A DNA stretch of 64,000 nt from Rhodococcus sp. B7740. GTDB lineage: Bacteria > Actinomycetota > Actinomycetes > Mycobacteriales > Mycobacteriaceae. A program made the position numbers and the translations under genes. Numbering within the stretch: the first letter of the stretch is position 1; the number at the start of each line of letters is the position of its first letter. Under the pieces are notes generated by a model. It ran no database searches and was not told where the DNA came from. It was given only the letters and a program-made list of their open reading frames with translations. Location: contig NZ_CP010797.1 of the NCBI RefSeq assembly GCF_000954115.1, positions 1,612,001 through 1,676,000 of the forward strand. The letters run 5' to 3'. Shown one piece after another: positions 29,574-38,504 of the stretch.

Positions 29574-30368
29574 TCACAGCCCGACGACCGCCGCAGCCGC
29601 CGCGTGCAGCGCCGTGCCGTAGGAACGGCCGTGACCGGCAGCATGAACCGCGAGTGGATGCAGCTGATGCACAGCCGTGCGCTCGCGCCACCCGGATCGC
29701 AGCGGCCGTACCGTCTCGTAGCCGCCGACGACGGCGTCGAGGTGGGCGCAACCGAACAGCGCCAACATCGCCAGATCGGTCTCGCGGTGCCCACCGTGCG
29801 CCGCCGGGTCGATGAGCACCACTCCCGCGTCGGTCCAGAACACGTTGCCGTTCCAGAGATCACCGTGAATACGGCTCGGCGGCTCTGCATCGTCGAAATC
29901 GCCGTCCGCGATACGTCGGCACGCCGACTCGACGATCGCCGCCTCCCCGGGCGTCACAGTGCCCGCGTCCTGCGCGATCGAAAGAAACGGCAACACTCGT
30001 TCTGCGGCGTAGAACGCTCCCCATGAGGTGTGCACTGTGCTGGTCATGGGCCGAGCACCGATGAACAGCTGACCCGAGAAGGCGACGCCGTCGGCATCCA
30101 CCGGTGGCGCACCGAACCCGGCGGCTCCGGCGGAATGCATCGCGGCCAGAGCGCGGCCGAATCGTTCGGCTGCGCCCGGCGTGGGGCGGGCCGCAATCAG
30201 CCGTTCGAGTTCGATGTACGTCCGGCCGTGCCCGAGGACTCCGACGACAGGGGCCGCCGCGTCGCCGAGCCACCGAAGCCCGGCGGCCTCGGCCGCGAAG
30301 AAATCGGGATGCGCGTGCGGGTTTCGCTTGACGAAGGTGTCGGAGGATCCACTCACGTCCGTCGACAC
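29574..30368 (-). CDS. Fructosamine-kinase family protein
   Basis: About 264 residues with the fructosamine-3-kinase/APH fold. N-terminal DTFVKRNPHAH carries the ATP-binding Lys, and the catalytic loop reads IHGDLWNGNVFW with the metal-binding segment VVLIDPAAHGGHRETDLAM. Family members phosphorylate ketosamines to reverse protein glycation, or small sugar amines. It converges on the TetR gene (9 bp) and diverges from nadE. The start is uncertain: GTG 30368 chosen, with GTG 30398 or 30356 possible; none has a good ribosome-binding site. Confidence 0.83.
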   Translation of the reverse strand: MSTDVSGSSDTFVKRNPHAHPDFFAAEAAGLRWLGDAAAPVVGVLGHGRTYIELERLIAARPTPGAAERFGRALAAMHSAGAAGFGAPPVDADGVAFSGQLFIGARPMTSTVHTSWGAFYAAERVLPFLSIAQDAGTVTPGEAAIVESACRRIADGDFDDAEPPSRIHGDLWNGNVFWTDAGVVLIDPAAHGGHRETDLAMLALFGCAHLDAVVGGYETVRPLRSGWRERTAVHQLHPLAVHAAGHGRSYGTALHAAAAAVVGL

Positions 30369-30417
30369 TACGCACGGCGCGAAGCACCACACCGGCACCC
30401 GTCATTAGGATGACGTG

Positions 30418-31263
30418 ATGGGACACATCAACTCGGAATTGCGCTCGGGGATCATGCGCGAGCTGGCCGTGCAGTCGACCATCGACCCGATCACGGAGGT
30501 CCGCAGGCGCGTGGACTTCCTGAAGGACTACCTGACGTCGACCCCGGCCTCGGGCTTCGTACTCGGCATCAGTGGCGGTCAGGACAGCACGCTCACCGGC
30601 AAGCTCGCCCAACAAGCAGCGACGGAGCTCCGAGCCGACGGACACGAGGCCGAGTTCGTCGCCGTTCGACTCCCCTACGGCGTGCAGGCCGACGAGGACG
30701 ACGCATCGATCGCGCTGAAATTCATCGATCCCGACCGCACGGTGACGGTGAACATCAAGGCCGCTGCCGACGCCGCAGCGGCCGCGACGGCGGAGGCACT
30801 CGGTGGTACCGAAATTCGAGATTTCGTCCGCGGCAACATCAAGGCGCGCCAGCGCATGGTCGCGCAGTACGCCCTTGCCGGCGAACTCGGTTACGTCGTC
30901 GTCGGCACCGACCACGCCGCCGAGGCGATCACCGGGTTCTTCACCAAATTCGGTGACGGCGGGGTCGATCTGACTCCGCTCACCGGGTTGAGCAAACGTC
31001 AGGGTGCAGCGCTGCTACGCGAATTGGGAGCCCCAGAGAGCACCTGGCGCAAGATTCCCACCGCCGATCTCGAAGACGATCGACCCGCGCTACCCGACGA
31101 GGAAGCGCTGGGCGTGACGTACGAACAGATCGACGACTACCTCGAGGGCAAGGACGTCACCGAGGAGATCGCCGACAAGCTGGAGACGATGTTCCTCGCC
31201 ACTCGGCACAAGCGCACGGTGCCCGTGACGCCGTTCGACGATTGGTGGAAAAGGAGCAGCTGA
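30418..31263 (+). CDS. nadE: NH3-dependent NAD synthetase
   Basis: A 281-residue ammonia-dependent NAD+ synthetase. The PP-loop [16 protein letters not shown] is at about residues 44-59, and [20 protein letters not shown] and [16 protein letters not shown] are conserved substrate loops. It amidates nicotinic acid adenine dinucleotide. There is no glutaminase domain, unlike mycobacterial NadE (about 680 residues), so this is the short bacterial type. ATG 30418 has AGGA at 30407-30410. A strong terminator follows immediately. Confidence 0.96.
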   Translation: MGHINSELRSGIMRELAVQSTIDPITEVRRRVDFLKDYLTSTPASGFVLGISGGQDSTLTGKLAQQAATELRADGHEAEFVAVRLPYGVQADEDDASIALKFIDPDRTVTVNIKAAADAAAAATAEALGGTEIRDFVRGNIKARQRMVAQYALAGELGYVVVGTDHAAEAITGFFTKFGDGGVDLTPLTGLSKRQGAALLRELGAPESTWRKIPTADLEDDRPALPDEEALGVTYEQIDDYLEGKDVTEEIADKLETMFLATRHKRTVPVTPFDDWWKRSS

Positions 31264-31266
31264 ATC

Positions 31267-31296
31267 CTGCGCCGCCACCTGTCGGTGGCGGCGCAG
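31267..31296 (+). terminator. Terminator between nadE and moaD
   Basis: CTGCGCCGCCACC (31267-31279) pairs perfectly with GGTGGCGGCGCAG (31284-31296) around TGTC. It is 3 bp past the nadE stop and 14 bp from the convergent moaD stop, so it likely serves both genes. Confidence 0.85.
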
Positions 31297-31310
31297 CGAA
31301 CCGCGTGCGC

Positions 31311-31550
31311 TCAGCCGCCTGCGAAGGGTGGCAGTACGTCGACCCTGCCGCCGATCACGCGCCCGAGATCGCGGGTGAGATCGTCTCCGACCAGGTAAGC
31401 CGACACCCTGAGTATCGGCTCCATCGGCGCGCCGTGCCGGGATAGGATCAGCTCCCGCAGATCTGCGAGAGTGGCTCCGAGCGGCACGGTCAGGTACTCG
31501 GACTCGCAGTGCGACGCGTCGACCGCTGCAGCGAAGTACCGCACCTCCAC
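31311..31550 (-). CDS. moaD: Molybdopterin synthase small subunit (MoaD, ubiquitin-like)
   Basis: A 79-residue beta-grasp protein starting VEVRYFAAAVDAS and ending with the required Gly-Gly (LPPFAGG), which is thiocarboxylated to donate sulfur to precursor Z/cPMP. GTG 31550 lies 7 bp past the moaA stop and fits the family length. The open frame runs further upstream but is antisense or out of frame to moaA. It pairs with MoaE, encoded 3.5 kb away on the other arm of the divergent cluster. Confidence 0.92.
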   Translation of the reverse strand: MEVRYFAAAVDASHCESEYLTVPLGATLADLRELILSRHGAPMEPILRVSAYLVGDDLTRDLGRVIGGRVDVLPPFAGG

Positions 31551-31557
31551 CTGGGTC

Positions 31558-32646
31558 TCACCCACCGATGGCTCCCATGCTGCGGGTGGGAGGTACGAAG
31601 CCGTCGGCGTCGATGCCGTGACCCGCCCACTTGTTCCACATCGCCCCACGCCACACGGCTGCCAGTTCGTCGTCGGTGGCACCGCCGCGCAGAGCTGCCC
31701 GCAGATCGGTTTCGTCGTCGCTGAACAGACAGGACCGAATCGTTCCCTCTGCAGTCACTCTGGTGCGGTCGCAATCACCGCAGAACGAGCGGGTCACCGA
31801 CGCGATGATGCCGACGGTGGCGTCGGTACCGTCGACACTCCATTCCTCGGCCGGGGCGGAGGGATCGACGCGCCCCACCTCACGCAGGTCGAACTCGGTG
31901 GACAGTTCGTCGAGCAGGGTCTGAGCATCGATCATGTTCGCGCGGGCCCACTCGTGGTCGGCGTCGAGCGGCATCTGCTCGATGAAGCGCAGAGCAACGC
32001 CTTCGTCGAGGCACCAGCGCAGCAGATCGACGGCACCCGACAGGGTGTCGCGCATCAGAACGGCGTTGACCTTGACCGGCCCGATCCCGGCACGCTGCGC
32101 TGCCCTGATTCCGGCGAGCACCGACGGCAGCCGATCTCGTCGGGTCAAGCGCGCGAAATCCTCGCGGTCGACCGAATCCAAAGAGACGTTCACTCGGGTC
32201 AACCCGGCGTCCGCCAACGACTGTGCCCGATGTTCGAGACCGACGGCGTTGGTGGTCATCGACAGCGGCACACCGTCCGCGACGTCGGCGCACAGCCGCA
32301 GAATCTCGTCGAGATCGCGGCGCATCAACGGCTCGCCTCCGGTGAAGCGCACGTCCCGAATACCGAGCAGGCGTACCGACACCGAGACCACTCGGGCAAT
32401 CTCGGCGGGTGTCAGCAGCGCCGCAGCCGGGATCGCCGGAAGGCCTTCCTCTGGCATGCAGTAGGTGCAGCGCAACGAGCACTTCTCGGTGATCGAGACG
32501 CGCAGGTCGCGGGCCACTCGGCCGAAACGATCGATCAGATGCGGCACGTCCGGCCGGTCGGACACGGAGTTCGCACTGCCTGCAGCCGAACCCGTGGTGG
32601 TACCGAACCCGGGAATGCCCAGCGAGGTGACACTGTCCACCGTCAC
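31558..32646 (-). CDS. moaA: GTP 3',8-cyclase (radical SAM)
   Basis: A 362-residue MoaA. The radical-SAM cluster is CSLRCTYC, with [14 protein letters not shown]; the second [4Fe-4S] site is [19 protein letters not shown] near the C-terminus, and the protein ends AIGG, the essential GG tail. It catalyses the first step of molybdenum cofactor synthesis with MoaC. GTG 32646 has GAGG nine bases upstream. Divergent from moeA across 147 bp holding a GTAGA/TCTAC dyad at 32682-32695. Confidence 0.96.
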   Translation of the reverse strand: MTVDSVTSLGIPGFGTTTGSAAGSANSVSDRPDVPHLIDRFGRVARDLRVSITEKCSLRCTYCMPEEGLPAIPAAALLTPAEIARVVSVSVRLLGIRDVRFTGGEPLMRRDLDEILRLCADVADGVPLSMTTNAVGLEHRAQSLADAGLTRVNVSLDSVDREDFARLTRRDRLPSVLAGIRAAQRAGIGPVKVNAVLMRDTLSGAVDLLRWCLDEGVALRFIEQMPLDADHEWARANMIDAQTLLDELSTEFDLREVGRVDPSAPAEEWSVDGTDATVGIIASVTRSFCGDCDRTRVTAEGTIRSCLFSDDETDLRAALRGGATDDELAAVWRGAMWNKWAGHGIDADGFVPPTRSMGAIGG

Positions 32647-32752
32647 CTCGTACCTCGTCTCCGTCGAAAATCACGTCTGTCGTAGATGTGTCTACCCATT
32701 ATGCCGCAGCCCACACCGAGTCGACGGACCGGCGTGCTTAGGATTGGCACCC

Positions 32753-32797
32753 ATGACGGTTGAGCACACGCACGCGATCACTGGATCCGCACGGTGA
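32753..32797 (+). CDS. Possible 14-codon leader peptide coupled to moeA
   Basis: ATG 32753 opens MTVEHTHAITGSAR and stops at TGA 32795-32797, overlapping the moeA GTG (32794) as GTGA. AGGATTGG lies upstream of the ATG, while moeA itself has only a weak site. This suggests translation of the leader feeds moeA. It may instead be coincidence; there is no recognised function. Confidence 0.35.
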   Translation: MTVEHTHAITGSAR

Positions 32798-33984
32798 CCG
32801 CTGTATCGGTCCAGGAACACGCCGCCGCGGTCGACACTCTGCTCGCGGCGCTGACCACGAGAACAGCTCAGCGAATTGCTCTCGACAACGCGCTGGGACG
32901 CGTCTCGTTCGAGGACGTACGGTCCCCGGTCGATCTGCCCCTGTTCCGCAACTCGCAGATGGACGGCTACGCCGTGGATTCGCGATCCGTGTCCACCACC
33001 CCAGTGACGCTTCCGGTCTCGACGATCATCGCCGCAGGCCCGACGGAATCGGCAGTTCTCGCCTCGGGCAGTGCCGCCAAGATCATGACCGGTGCCCCCA
33101 TTCCGGACGGAGCGGACGCCATCGTCCCCGTCGAAGACACCTCCGTGACGGCGGAAGGTTCGGTGACGATCCACAAGAGCCGCGCAGCAGGTGAATTCGT
33201 ACGCGAACAGGGAAGCGACGTGCGGGTCGGAACAGTCCTCGTCGAGTCGGGCCGAGTGCTCGAACCCCGCCACATCTCCGTTCTCGCTGCCGTCGGCTTC
33301 GGTGAGCTCGACGTCCGCTCACGTCCTCGTGTGGCCGTCGTGACCACCGGTGCCGAGCTGGTCGACGCCGGCTCGACGCTGACGCCCGGTCAGATCTACG
33401 ACTCGAACGGGATCACCCTCGCCGCACACCTACGCGCCAGCGGTGCCGAGGTGGTCTCCGTCGCGCGCAGCTCCGACGAGCCGACCCGCTTCCGCGAGAT
33501 CCTCGACGCGGCAGCGGAATCGGCGGAGCTGATCATCACGTCCGGCGGAGTGTCGATGGGCGACTTCGAAGTGGTCAAGGACGTGCTCCAGCCGCTCGGC
33601 GGCAATTTCGGATCGGTTCGCATGCAGCCGGGCGGACCGCAGGGCATGACGCTGTTCGACGGTGTTCCCGTGCTCAGCTTTCCCGGCAATCCCGTCAGTA
33701 CCGTCGTCTCGTACATCATGTTCGCGCGCAACATCGTTCGGCGAGCGGCCGGCCTGCCTCCGGTGCTCTCGACCACTGCGGCCCTGCACGAATCGATCGT
33801 GTCACCGCCCGGTAGACGACAGTTGCTCCGTGGCCGAATGCGCGAGGACGGTCGGGTGGAGCTCGTCGCCGGCCCCGGCTCGCACCTGGTCGCCGCACTG
33901 GCATGGGCCGATGTGTTGATCGACATCGATTCCGAGACAACCGAACTCGCTGCAGGATCCGACGTGGAGGTGTGGCCGCTGTGA
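32794..33984 (+). CDS. moeA: Molybdopterin molybdotransferase
   Basis: A 396-residue MoeA. Key segments are FRNSQMDGYAVDS, MTGAPIPDGADAIVPVEDT, TTGAELVDAG and YDSNGITLAAHL of the MogA-like domain, SGGVSMGDFEVVKDVL and SFPGNPVS. It inserts molybdate into adenylated molybdopterin. It begins the rightward arm moeA-moaC/mogA-moaE; its stop overlaps the next start by 4 bp (GTGA). Confidence 0.95.
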   Translation: MTAVSVQEHAAAVDTLLAALTTRTAQRIALDNALGRVSFEDVRSPVDLPLFRNSQMDGYAVDSRSVSTTPVTLPVSTIIAAGPTESAVLASGSAAKIMTGAPIPDGADAIVPVEDTSVTAEGSVTIHKSRAAGEFVREQGSDVRVGTVLVESGRVLEPRHISVLAAVGFGELDVRSRPRVAVVTTGAELVDAGSTLTPGQIYDSNGITLAAHLRASGAEVVSVARSSDEPTRFREILDAAAESAELIITSGGVSMGDFEVVKDVLQPLGGNFGSVRMQPGGPQGMTLFDGVPVLSFPGNPVSTVVSYIMFARNIVRRAAGLPPVLSTTAALHESIVSPPGRRQLLRGRMREDGRVELVAGPGSHLVAALAWADVLIDIDSETTELAAGSDVEVWPL

Positions 33985-34982
33985 CCACCGATGCCCAGCT
34001 GTCTCATCTCGACGATCAGGGCCGCGCCCGCATGGTCGATGTGGCGCACAAGAAGGAAACCTCGCGCACGGCCGTCGCCGCCGGTGAGTTCGTCACCACT
34101 GCCGAGGTCATCGCCCTCGTACGCGCGGACGACATGCCCAAAGCCGACGTCCTCGCCACCGCCCGCATCGCCGGCATCTCGGCAGCGAAGCGGACATCGG
34201 ACCTGATTCCGCTGTGTCATCAGCTCGCCCTCTCCTCGGTGAAGATCTCGTTCGGGTTCACCGAGTCGTCCATCACGGTCGAGGCCACCGCCCGCACCAC
34301 CGGACGCACCGGGGTGGAGATGGAAGCACTGACCGCGGTCGCCGTCGCGGGCCTGACCCTGCACGACATGGTCAAGGCCGTCGATCCCGGTGCCACCATG
34401 AACGGCGTCCGGTTGCTCACGAAAGACGGCGGCAAACACGGGCATTGGCAACGGGACGGTGCAGAGGGCGCAGACGAGACTGCGGGTGATCCCGTGTTCG
34501 AGTCCGCACGGTCCGCAGTGGTTCTGGTGGCCTCCACCGGCGGCGCGCGCGGAACTCGACCGGACACCACCGGCCCCGCCATCGCCACCTGGTTGACCGA
34601 TCGAGGCTTCGCCGTGCGAGGCCCACTGGTCTACGCCGATGCCGACATCGCGGCCGGACTGCACGACGCCCTGCGCGGCGAACCGTCGTTGATCGTCAGC
34701 ACGGGCGGAACCGGGGTGTCCCCCACCGACGCGACCCCGGAGGCGACGGCCGCACTCCTGGACATCGACATGCCGGGGATCGCGGATGCGATCCGCACCC
34801 GCGGAACATCCGCGACGCCTCATGCGGTGCTCAGCCGCGGTGTCTCGGGTCTGATCGGACGCACGCTCGTCGTCAACCTGCCGGGCTCACCGGGCGGTGT
34901 GAAGGACGGACTCTCCGTCCTCGACCCGCTCCTCGACCATGTACTGGCACAGATCGCCGGAGGAGGCCCCCACGATGAGTGA
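33981..34982 (+). CDS. MoaC-MogA fusion: cPMP synthase plus molybdopterin adenylyltransferase
   Basis: A 333-residue two-domain protein. Residues about 1-160 are MoaC: MVDVAHKKETSRTA, KRTSDLIPLCHQL, VEMEALTAVAVAGLTLHDM. Residues about 170-333 are MogA/MoaB-like: VASTGGARGTRPDTTG, STGGTGVSPTDATPEAT, NLPGSPGGVKDGL. MoaC finishes the MoaA reaction to cPMP; MogA adenylates molybdopterin for MoeA. GTG 33981 overlaps the moeA stop, and its 3' end overlaps moaE by 8 bp. The fusion joins non-consecutive pathway steps. Confidence 0.95.
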   Translation: MTTDAQLSHLDDQGRARMVDVAHKKETSRTAVAAGEFVTTAEVIALVRADDMPKADVLATARIAGISAAKRTSDLIPLCHQLALSSVKISFGFTESSITVEATARTTGRTGVEMEALTAVAVAGLTLHDMVKAVDPGATMNGVRLLTKDGGKHGHWQRDGAEGADETAGDPVFESARSAVVLVASTGGARGTRPDTTGPAIATWLTDRGFAVRGPLVYADADIAAGLHDALRGEPSLIVSTGGTGVSPTDATPEATAALLDIDMPGIADAIRTRGTSATPHAVLSRGVSGLIGRTLVVNLPGSPGGVKDGLSVLDPLLDHVLAQIAGGGPHDE

Positions 34983-35388
34983 ACTCGTCGCACGAATTTC
35001 CAGTGAACCGTTGAGTACCGCCGAAGTCGAAGCAGCGGTACAGGATTCGCGGCACGGAGCGGTCGTGCTGTTCAGCGGAATCGTTCGTGACCACGACGGC
35101 GGACATGCCGTGGAGACCCTGGAGTACCGCGCACACCCCGACGCGGAACGCTTCCTGAGCCGATGCTGCTCGGAGGTATCGGCAGAGACCGGATTGGCGG
35201 TCGCCGCAGTGCACCGCGTAGGCGATCTCCGGGTCGGCGACCTCGCACTCGTCGCTGCCGTCGGCTCGGCTCATCGCGCCGAGGCATTCGAAGCCTGCGC
35301 GCGACTCGTCGAGCGCATCAAGGCCGAGGTCCCGATCTGGAAGCGTCAGGGATTCGAGGGCGGACGCACCGAGTGGGTCGGGCTCTAG
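34975..35388 (+). CDS. moaE: Molybdopterin synthase catalytic subunit
   Basis: A 137-residue MoaE. GAVVLFSGIVRDHDGG, LEYRAHPDAERFL, HRVGDLRVGD and the catalytic-lysine segment VPIWKRQGFEGG are present. It accepts sulfur from MoaD to convert cPMP to molybdopterin. ATG 34975 follows GGAGGAGG and overlaps the preceding fusion gene by 8 bp. It converges on the G3E GTPase gene with a 4-bp gap and no visible terminator. Confidence 0.96.
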   Translation: MSELVARISSEPLSTAEVEAAVQDSRHGAVVLFSGIVRDHDGGHAVETLEYRAHPDAERFLSRCCSEVSAETGLAVAAVHRVGDLRVGDLALVAAVGSAHRAEAFEACARLVERIKAEVPIWKRQGFEGGRTEWVGL

Positions 35389-35392
35389 CGAG

Positions 35393-36433
35393 CTAACCGG
35401 TCTCGAGGTAGCGATGGACCGGAAGCATGGCAGAGGCGTCGTCGGGGTCGTCCGGTCCTCGCACACACGCGCGCAACCGCTGCTCGACGGCCGAGGCATC
35501 GAGATCGCTACCGATCAGCACCAGTGAGGTCTGCACGGGCTCACCCCTCGACCACGACGCGGCCTCGAATCGAATGTGTCGACCCACCGTGTGCACGACG
35601 AACTTCTGGGTGTGGCCGGCGATGCCGAAGTGTACGAATCCCTTGATGCGGTAGAGGTTTCCGGAAGGATTCTCCAGGAACTCGATCAGTCGCCGGGGTT
35701 CGACGGGATCCGTACTGACGAACTCGGTGTGCGAGTACTGCGCGTGCAGGTGACGATCGTGGTCGTGATCGTGGTTCTCCCGAAGTAGTTCGTCGAACGA
35801 CAGCTGCACCGCCATTGCCGAATCCACCGACCGATCCTCGCGCCGATCGAACAGCAGCAGCGGGTCGACGCGACCGAAGGCAACGGGTACGACGGGCACA
35901 TCTGCGACGACGGCCTGCACCGTCGAGCGCACCGCGGAGCGTTCGGACTCGGTCACCGCATCGGACTTGTTCAGCACCACCAGATCGGCCAGTTGCAGGT
36001 GCTGGTCGATCTCGGGATGCCGCGCACGCGTCTGCGGGAACTCGACCGCGTCGACGACCCCGACGAGCCCGCCGTAGACGATGAATTCGTTCTCGCTACC
36101 GCGGACCATCCTGATGAGGTTTCTGGGTTCGGCCAGACCGCTGGCCTCGACAACGATCACGTCGATGGCGGACCGGCGGTGTGCGAGGACATCGAACATC
36201 GCGTCCATATCGCTGATGTCGACGGCGCAACAGATACAGCCGTTGCCGAGGGAAACCATCGAATCGACCTGGCCGGCCACGAGCATCGAATCGATGTTGA
36301 TCGCCCCGAAGTCGTTGACCACAACACCTATTCGGATGCCGGAATCGTTGCGCAGCAGGTGGTTCAGGAGGGTGGTCTTACCTGCGCCGAGAAAGCCGGC
36401 CACTATCACCACCGGAATTCGTCGACGCGCCAC
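35393..36433 (-). CDS. G3E (COG0523/CobW) GTPase, putative zinc metallochaperone
   Basis: A 346-residue G3E GTPase. Walker A GFLGAGKT is at residues 13-20, the metal-binding CxCC motif GNGCICC at 64-69, the guanine motif NKSD at about 155-158, and a His/Asp-rich run HDHDHDRHLH at 221-230. The C-terminal CobW_C domain follows. These features mark metal insertases of the zinc (ZNG1/ZigA/YeiR) type. It starts 11 bp after the stop of a zinc-dependent amidase on the same strand, suggesting a client relationship. GTG 36433. Confidence 0.92.
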   Translation of the reverse strand: MARRRIPVVIVAGFLGAGKTTLLNHLLRNDSGIRIGVVVNDFGAINIDSMLVAGQVDSMVSLGNGCICCAVDISDMDAMFDVLAHRRSAIDVIVVEASGLAEPRNLIRMVRGSENEFIVYGGLVGVVDAVEFPQTRARHPEIDQHLQLADLVVLNKSDAVTESERSAVRSTVQAVVADVPVVPVAFGRVDPLLLFDRREDRSVDSAMAVQLSFDELLRENHDHDHDRHLHAQYSHTEFVSTDPVEPRRLIEFLENPSGNLYRIKGFVHFGIAGHTQKFVVHTVGRHIRFEAASWSRGEPVQTSLVLIGSDLDASAVEQRLRACVRGPDDPDDASAMLPVHRYLETG

Positions 36434-36444
36434 GGCGTCCGAGA

Positions 36445-37563
36445 CTACCGGTCGGCGAGAATCTGCTTCAGCAGGCCTTGCGCGAACGTGGACACACTGC
36501 TCACGTTGCCCGGGGTCGCCAGTCCTTCCAGGCCGTCGACGCCGAACGAGTCGACGTACGGGGACACACTCTCGAGCAACCGGGACAACGCGCTGCGTCC
36601 CTCGGCCGTGGGGCCAACGCCGCCGGGTGCCGTTGCGGCGGTGCCGGTCGTCGCAGTCGGGTCAGGGGTAGCGGGCGTCGTGGTGGCGGTAGCCGCCGGC
36701 GTGGTGGCGGCAGACGCCGGCGTGGTAGCGGCAGTTGCTGACGGGGACGGGGTTTCGGCCCCGAGAAGGTAGTCGATGATTCCCGTCGAGATGGCGATCG
36801 CATGCTTCAGCTGACCGTCCGAGCTCTCGAGAAGAGCTGCGTCGTCGGGGTTCGATCCGTTGCCCATCTCGACGAACACGAGGGGCACCGTGGTCAGTGC
36901 GGGCCCGGCGACATCGGATCGCTCCTGTATCCCGTTCTCGACTCCCGCATAGTTGGCAGGCTCGAATCCGGCCCGCACATAGGAGTCCCGCATCAGCGTC
37001 GATGCCGAGCGTCCGCCCTCGGACTGGGCAGCGTCGGCAGCCGCGTTCGGAATCGGCAGCGTGGGCACGATCAGATGGAAACCGTGCTTGTCGGCATCGG
37101 TCGTCGTACTCGTGGAGTCCGCGTGGATACTCACGGCCACGTCGGCCCCGGACTCGCCGGCCGCCCGCGCCCTGTCGTCGACGCATCCGCCCCATCCGGT
37201 GTCGTCTGCTCGACTCGTCTTCACCGTCGCACCCAGACTCTCCAGGCTCGATCGAACGAGTTCGCTCACTTTCCAGTTGATGGTGTGCTCGGGCACGCCG
37301 TCCAGGGTGGTCATGCCGGTGGTCTGACAATCCTTGGTGCCGCCGCGCCCGTCGTTCACCTGCCGCTGCAGATTCTCCGAATGTGCGGTGCCCTGGTGGC
37401 CCGGATCGAGGAACACCGTCTTTCCGGACAGTTCCGTACTCGCGGCAGGTGCCGCGTCTGCCGGCGTCGCACTGGCCGGTACGGACGCGAGTACCCCGGC
37501 ACCGAGAATTCCGGCGCACATCAGCGCCGTCAGTGCCGACCTGGTCATCGGTGCAGATTTCAT
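36445..37563 (-). CDS. Exported N-acetylmuramoyl-L-alanine amidase (Amidase_3)
   Basis: A 372-residue secreted amidase. The Sec signal peptide covers residues 1 to about 32. The zinc and catalytic residues of Amidase_3 are visible: His56 in DPGHQG, Glu92 in VPEHTINWK, His147 in VSIHADS and Glu232 in FVEMGNGSN. It resembles Rv3717, which trims cell-wall peptides. After the domain comes a Thr/Ala/Pro low-complexity stretch (about 265-310) and a C-terminal helical tail. ATG 37563 lacks a clear ribosome-binding site. The G3E GTPase follows in the same unit. Confidence 0.9.
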   Translation of the reverse strand: MKSAPMTRSALTALMCAGILGAGVLASVPASATPADAAPAASTELSGKTVFLDPGHQGTAHSENLQRQVNDGRGGTKDCQTTGMTTLDGVPEHTINWKVSELVRSSLESLGATVKTSRADDTGWGGCVDDRARAAGESGADVAVSIHADSTSTTTDADKHGFHLIVPTLPIPNAAADAAQSEGGRSASTLMRDSYVRAGFEPANYAGVENGIQERSDVAGPALTTVPLVFVEMGNGSNPDDAALLESSDGQLKHAIAISTGIIDYLLGAETPSPSATAATTPASAATTPAATATTTPATPDPTATTGTAATAPGGVGPTAEGRSALSRLLESVSPYVDSFGVDGLEGLATPGNVSSVSTFAQGLLKQILADR

Positions 37564-38085
37564 ATGGTCTGGCGCAACGGTGGTACTCGCTGCGCAACTC
37601 CCCTTTCGGCCCCTCGGACACCGCTGATCCGAACGGGTCACCGCATCACGGGACTCCACACGTCACAACAGACACTTGCGCATCAAGTGAAGCAGATATC
37701 GCGATCGACGAGTATCGAGCGATCTTTCGTTAGTAAAACGATTGCGTTTCGTGACCGATTCGTAGCCCGAGGCCACGGATCCAGAGTGGTACCGGCAGAT
37801 CGTCGCTCGATCGCACTCGAACCGACCCAATGGATGGCACTACCAATTCGAACCGGACGGTTCGTCTTTCTCTCGGATAACGACGAACACCGATCGCCGA
37901 GAGAATGCCACGGACAATCACCTCGTCGGTTTCGGAGAAGATGCGAGCCGATATCTGTGGGAATTCTGCGAAACGCGTAACAATCCCACGACCCGCATGG
38001 ATGAACACAATGTTCAGCCGTATAGTCGCATCAGTTCGATCTGGACATCCCCGCATCATCCCCTGCATCATTGGAGAGCTTCAGC
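37564..38085. other. 522-bp low-GC intergenic region between amidase and lsr2
   Basis: Noticeably richer in A+T than its neighbours, especially 37680-38040. It contains AAACG-attg-CGTTT (37736-37749), a dyad that shares AAAACGATT with the Zur-like box at 28265-28280, and a TATAGT hexamer at 38021-38026 suitable as the lsr2 -10. An open reverse frame (37730-38071) shows no family resemblance and is probably not a gene. Lsr2 binds A+T-rich DNA, so autoregulation is plausible. Confidence 0.5.
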
Positions 38086-38430
38086 ATGGCCAGAAAAGTC
38101 TATGTGCAACTTGTCGATGACATCGACGAAAAACCGATCGAATCCGGTGGCGAACACATAACCTATTCGGTCAACGGAGTCAGCTACGAAATCGACCTGA
38201 GCGACAAGAACGCGAAGGAATTTCACCGCAAACTCGACTATTACATCGAGCACTCCACCAAGGTCGGTGGAAAGCGAACGAAGAAGTCGAGCGCCCCCGC
38301 AACCGGTGCCAAGCGCGACGCCAATCAGACCAAGGCCATCAGAGAATGGGCCAAGGCGAACGGCCACAACATCTCGGCCCGCGGCAGAATCCCCGCCGAG
38401 GTCGAGCAAGCATTCGACGCCGCTCACTGA
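38086..38430 (+). CDS. lsr2: Lsr2 nucleoid-associated xenogeneic silencer
   Basis: A 114-residue Lsr2. The N-terminal dimerisation/oligomerisation domain starts [15 protein letters not shown]; the C-terminal DNA-binding domain [19 protein letters not shown] contains the RGR minor-groove hook. It bridges and silences A+T-rich DNA in mycolic-acid actinomycetes. ATG 38086 follows GGAGAG by seven bases. Two tandem hairpin terminators follow. The long A+T-rich upstream region suggests self-binding. Confidence 0.97.
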   Translation: MARKVYVQLVDDIDEKPIESGGEHITYSVNGVSYEIDLSDKNAKEFHRKLDYYIEHSTKVGGKRTKKSSAPATGAKRDANQTKAIREWAKANGHNISARGRIPAEVEQAFDAAH

Positions 38431-38441
38431 GCTGACGACAG

Positions 38442-38482
38442 CCGAGTCGGCATCCCGGCACGACGCCCGGATGCCGACTCGG
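38442..38482 (+). terminator. First hairpin after lsr2
   Basis: CCGAGTCGGCATCC (38442-38455) pairs with GGATGCCGACTCGG (38469-38482), a perfect 14-bp stem with a 13-base loop, 11 bp past the lsr2 stop. Confidence 0.75.
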
Positions 38483-38504
38483 CGGTCGGTGTCACCGAAA
38501 CACG

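Noticed and set aside
37730..38071. 113-codon reverse open frame upstream of lsr2
   Set aside because: No family resemblance, atypical composition, and it lies in the A+T-rich promoter region.
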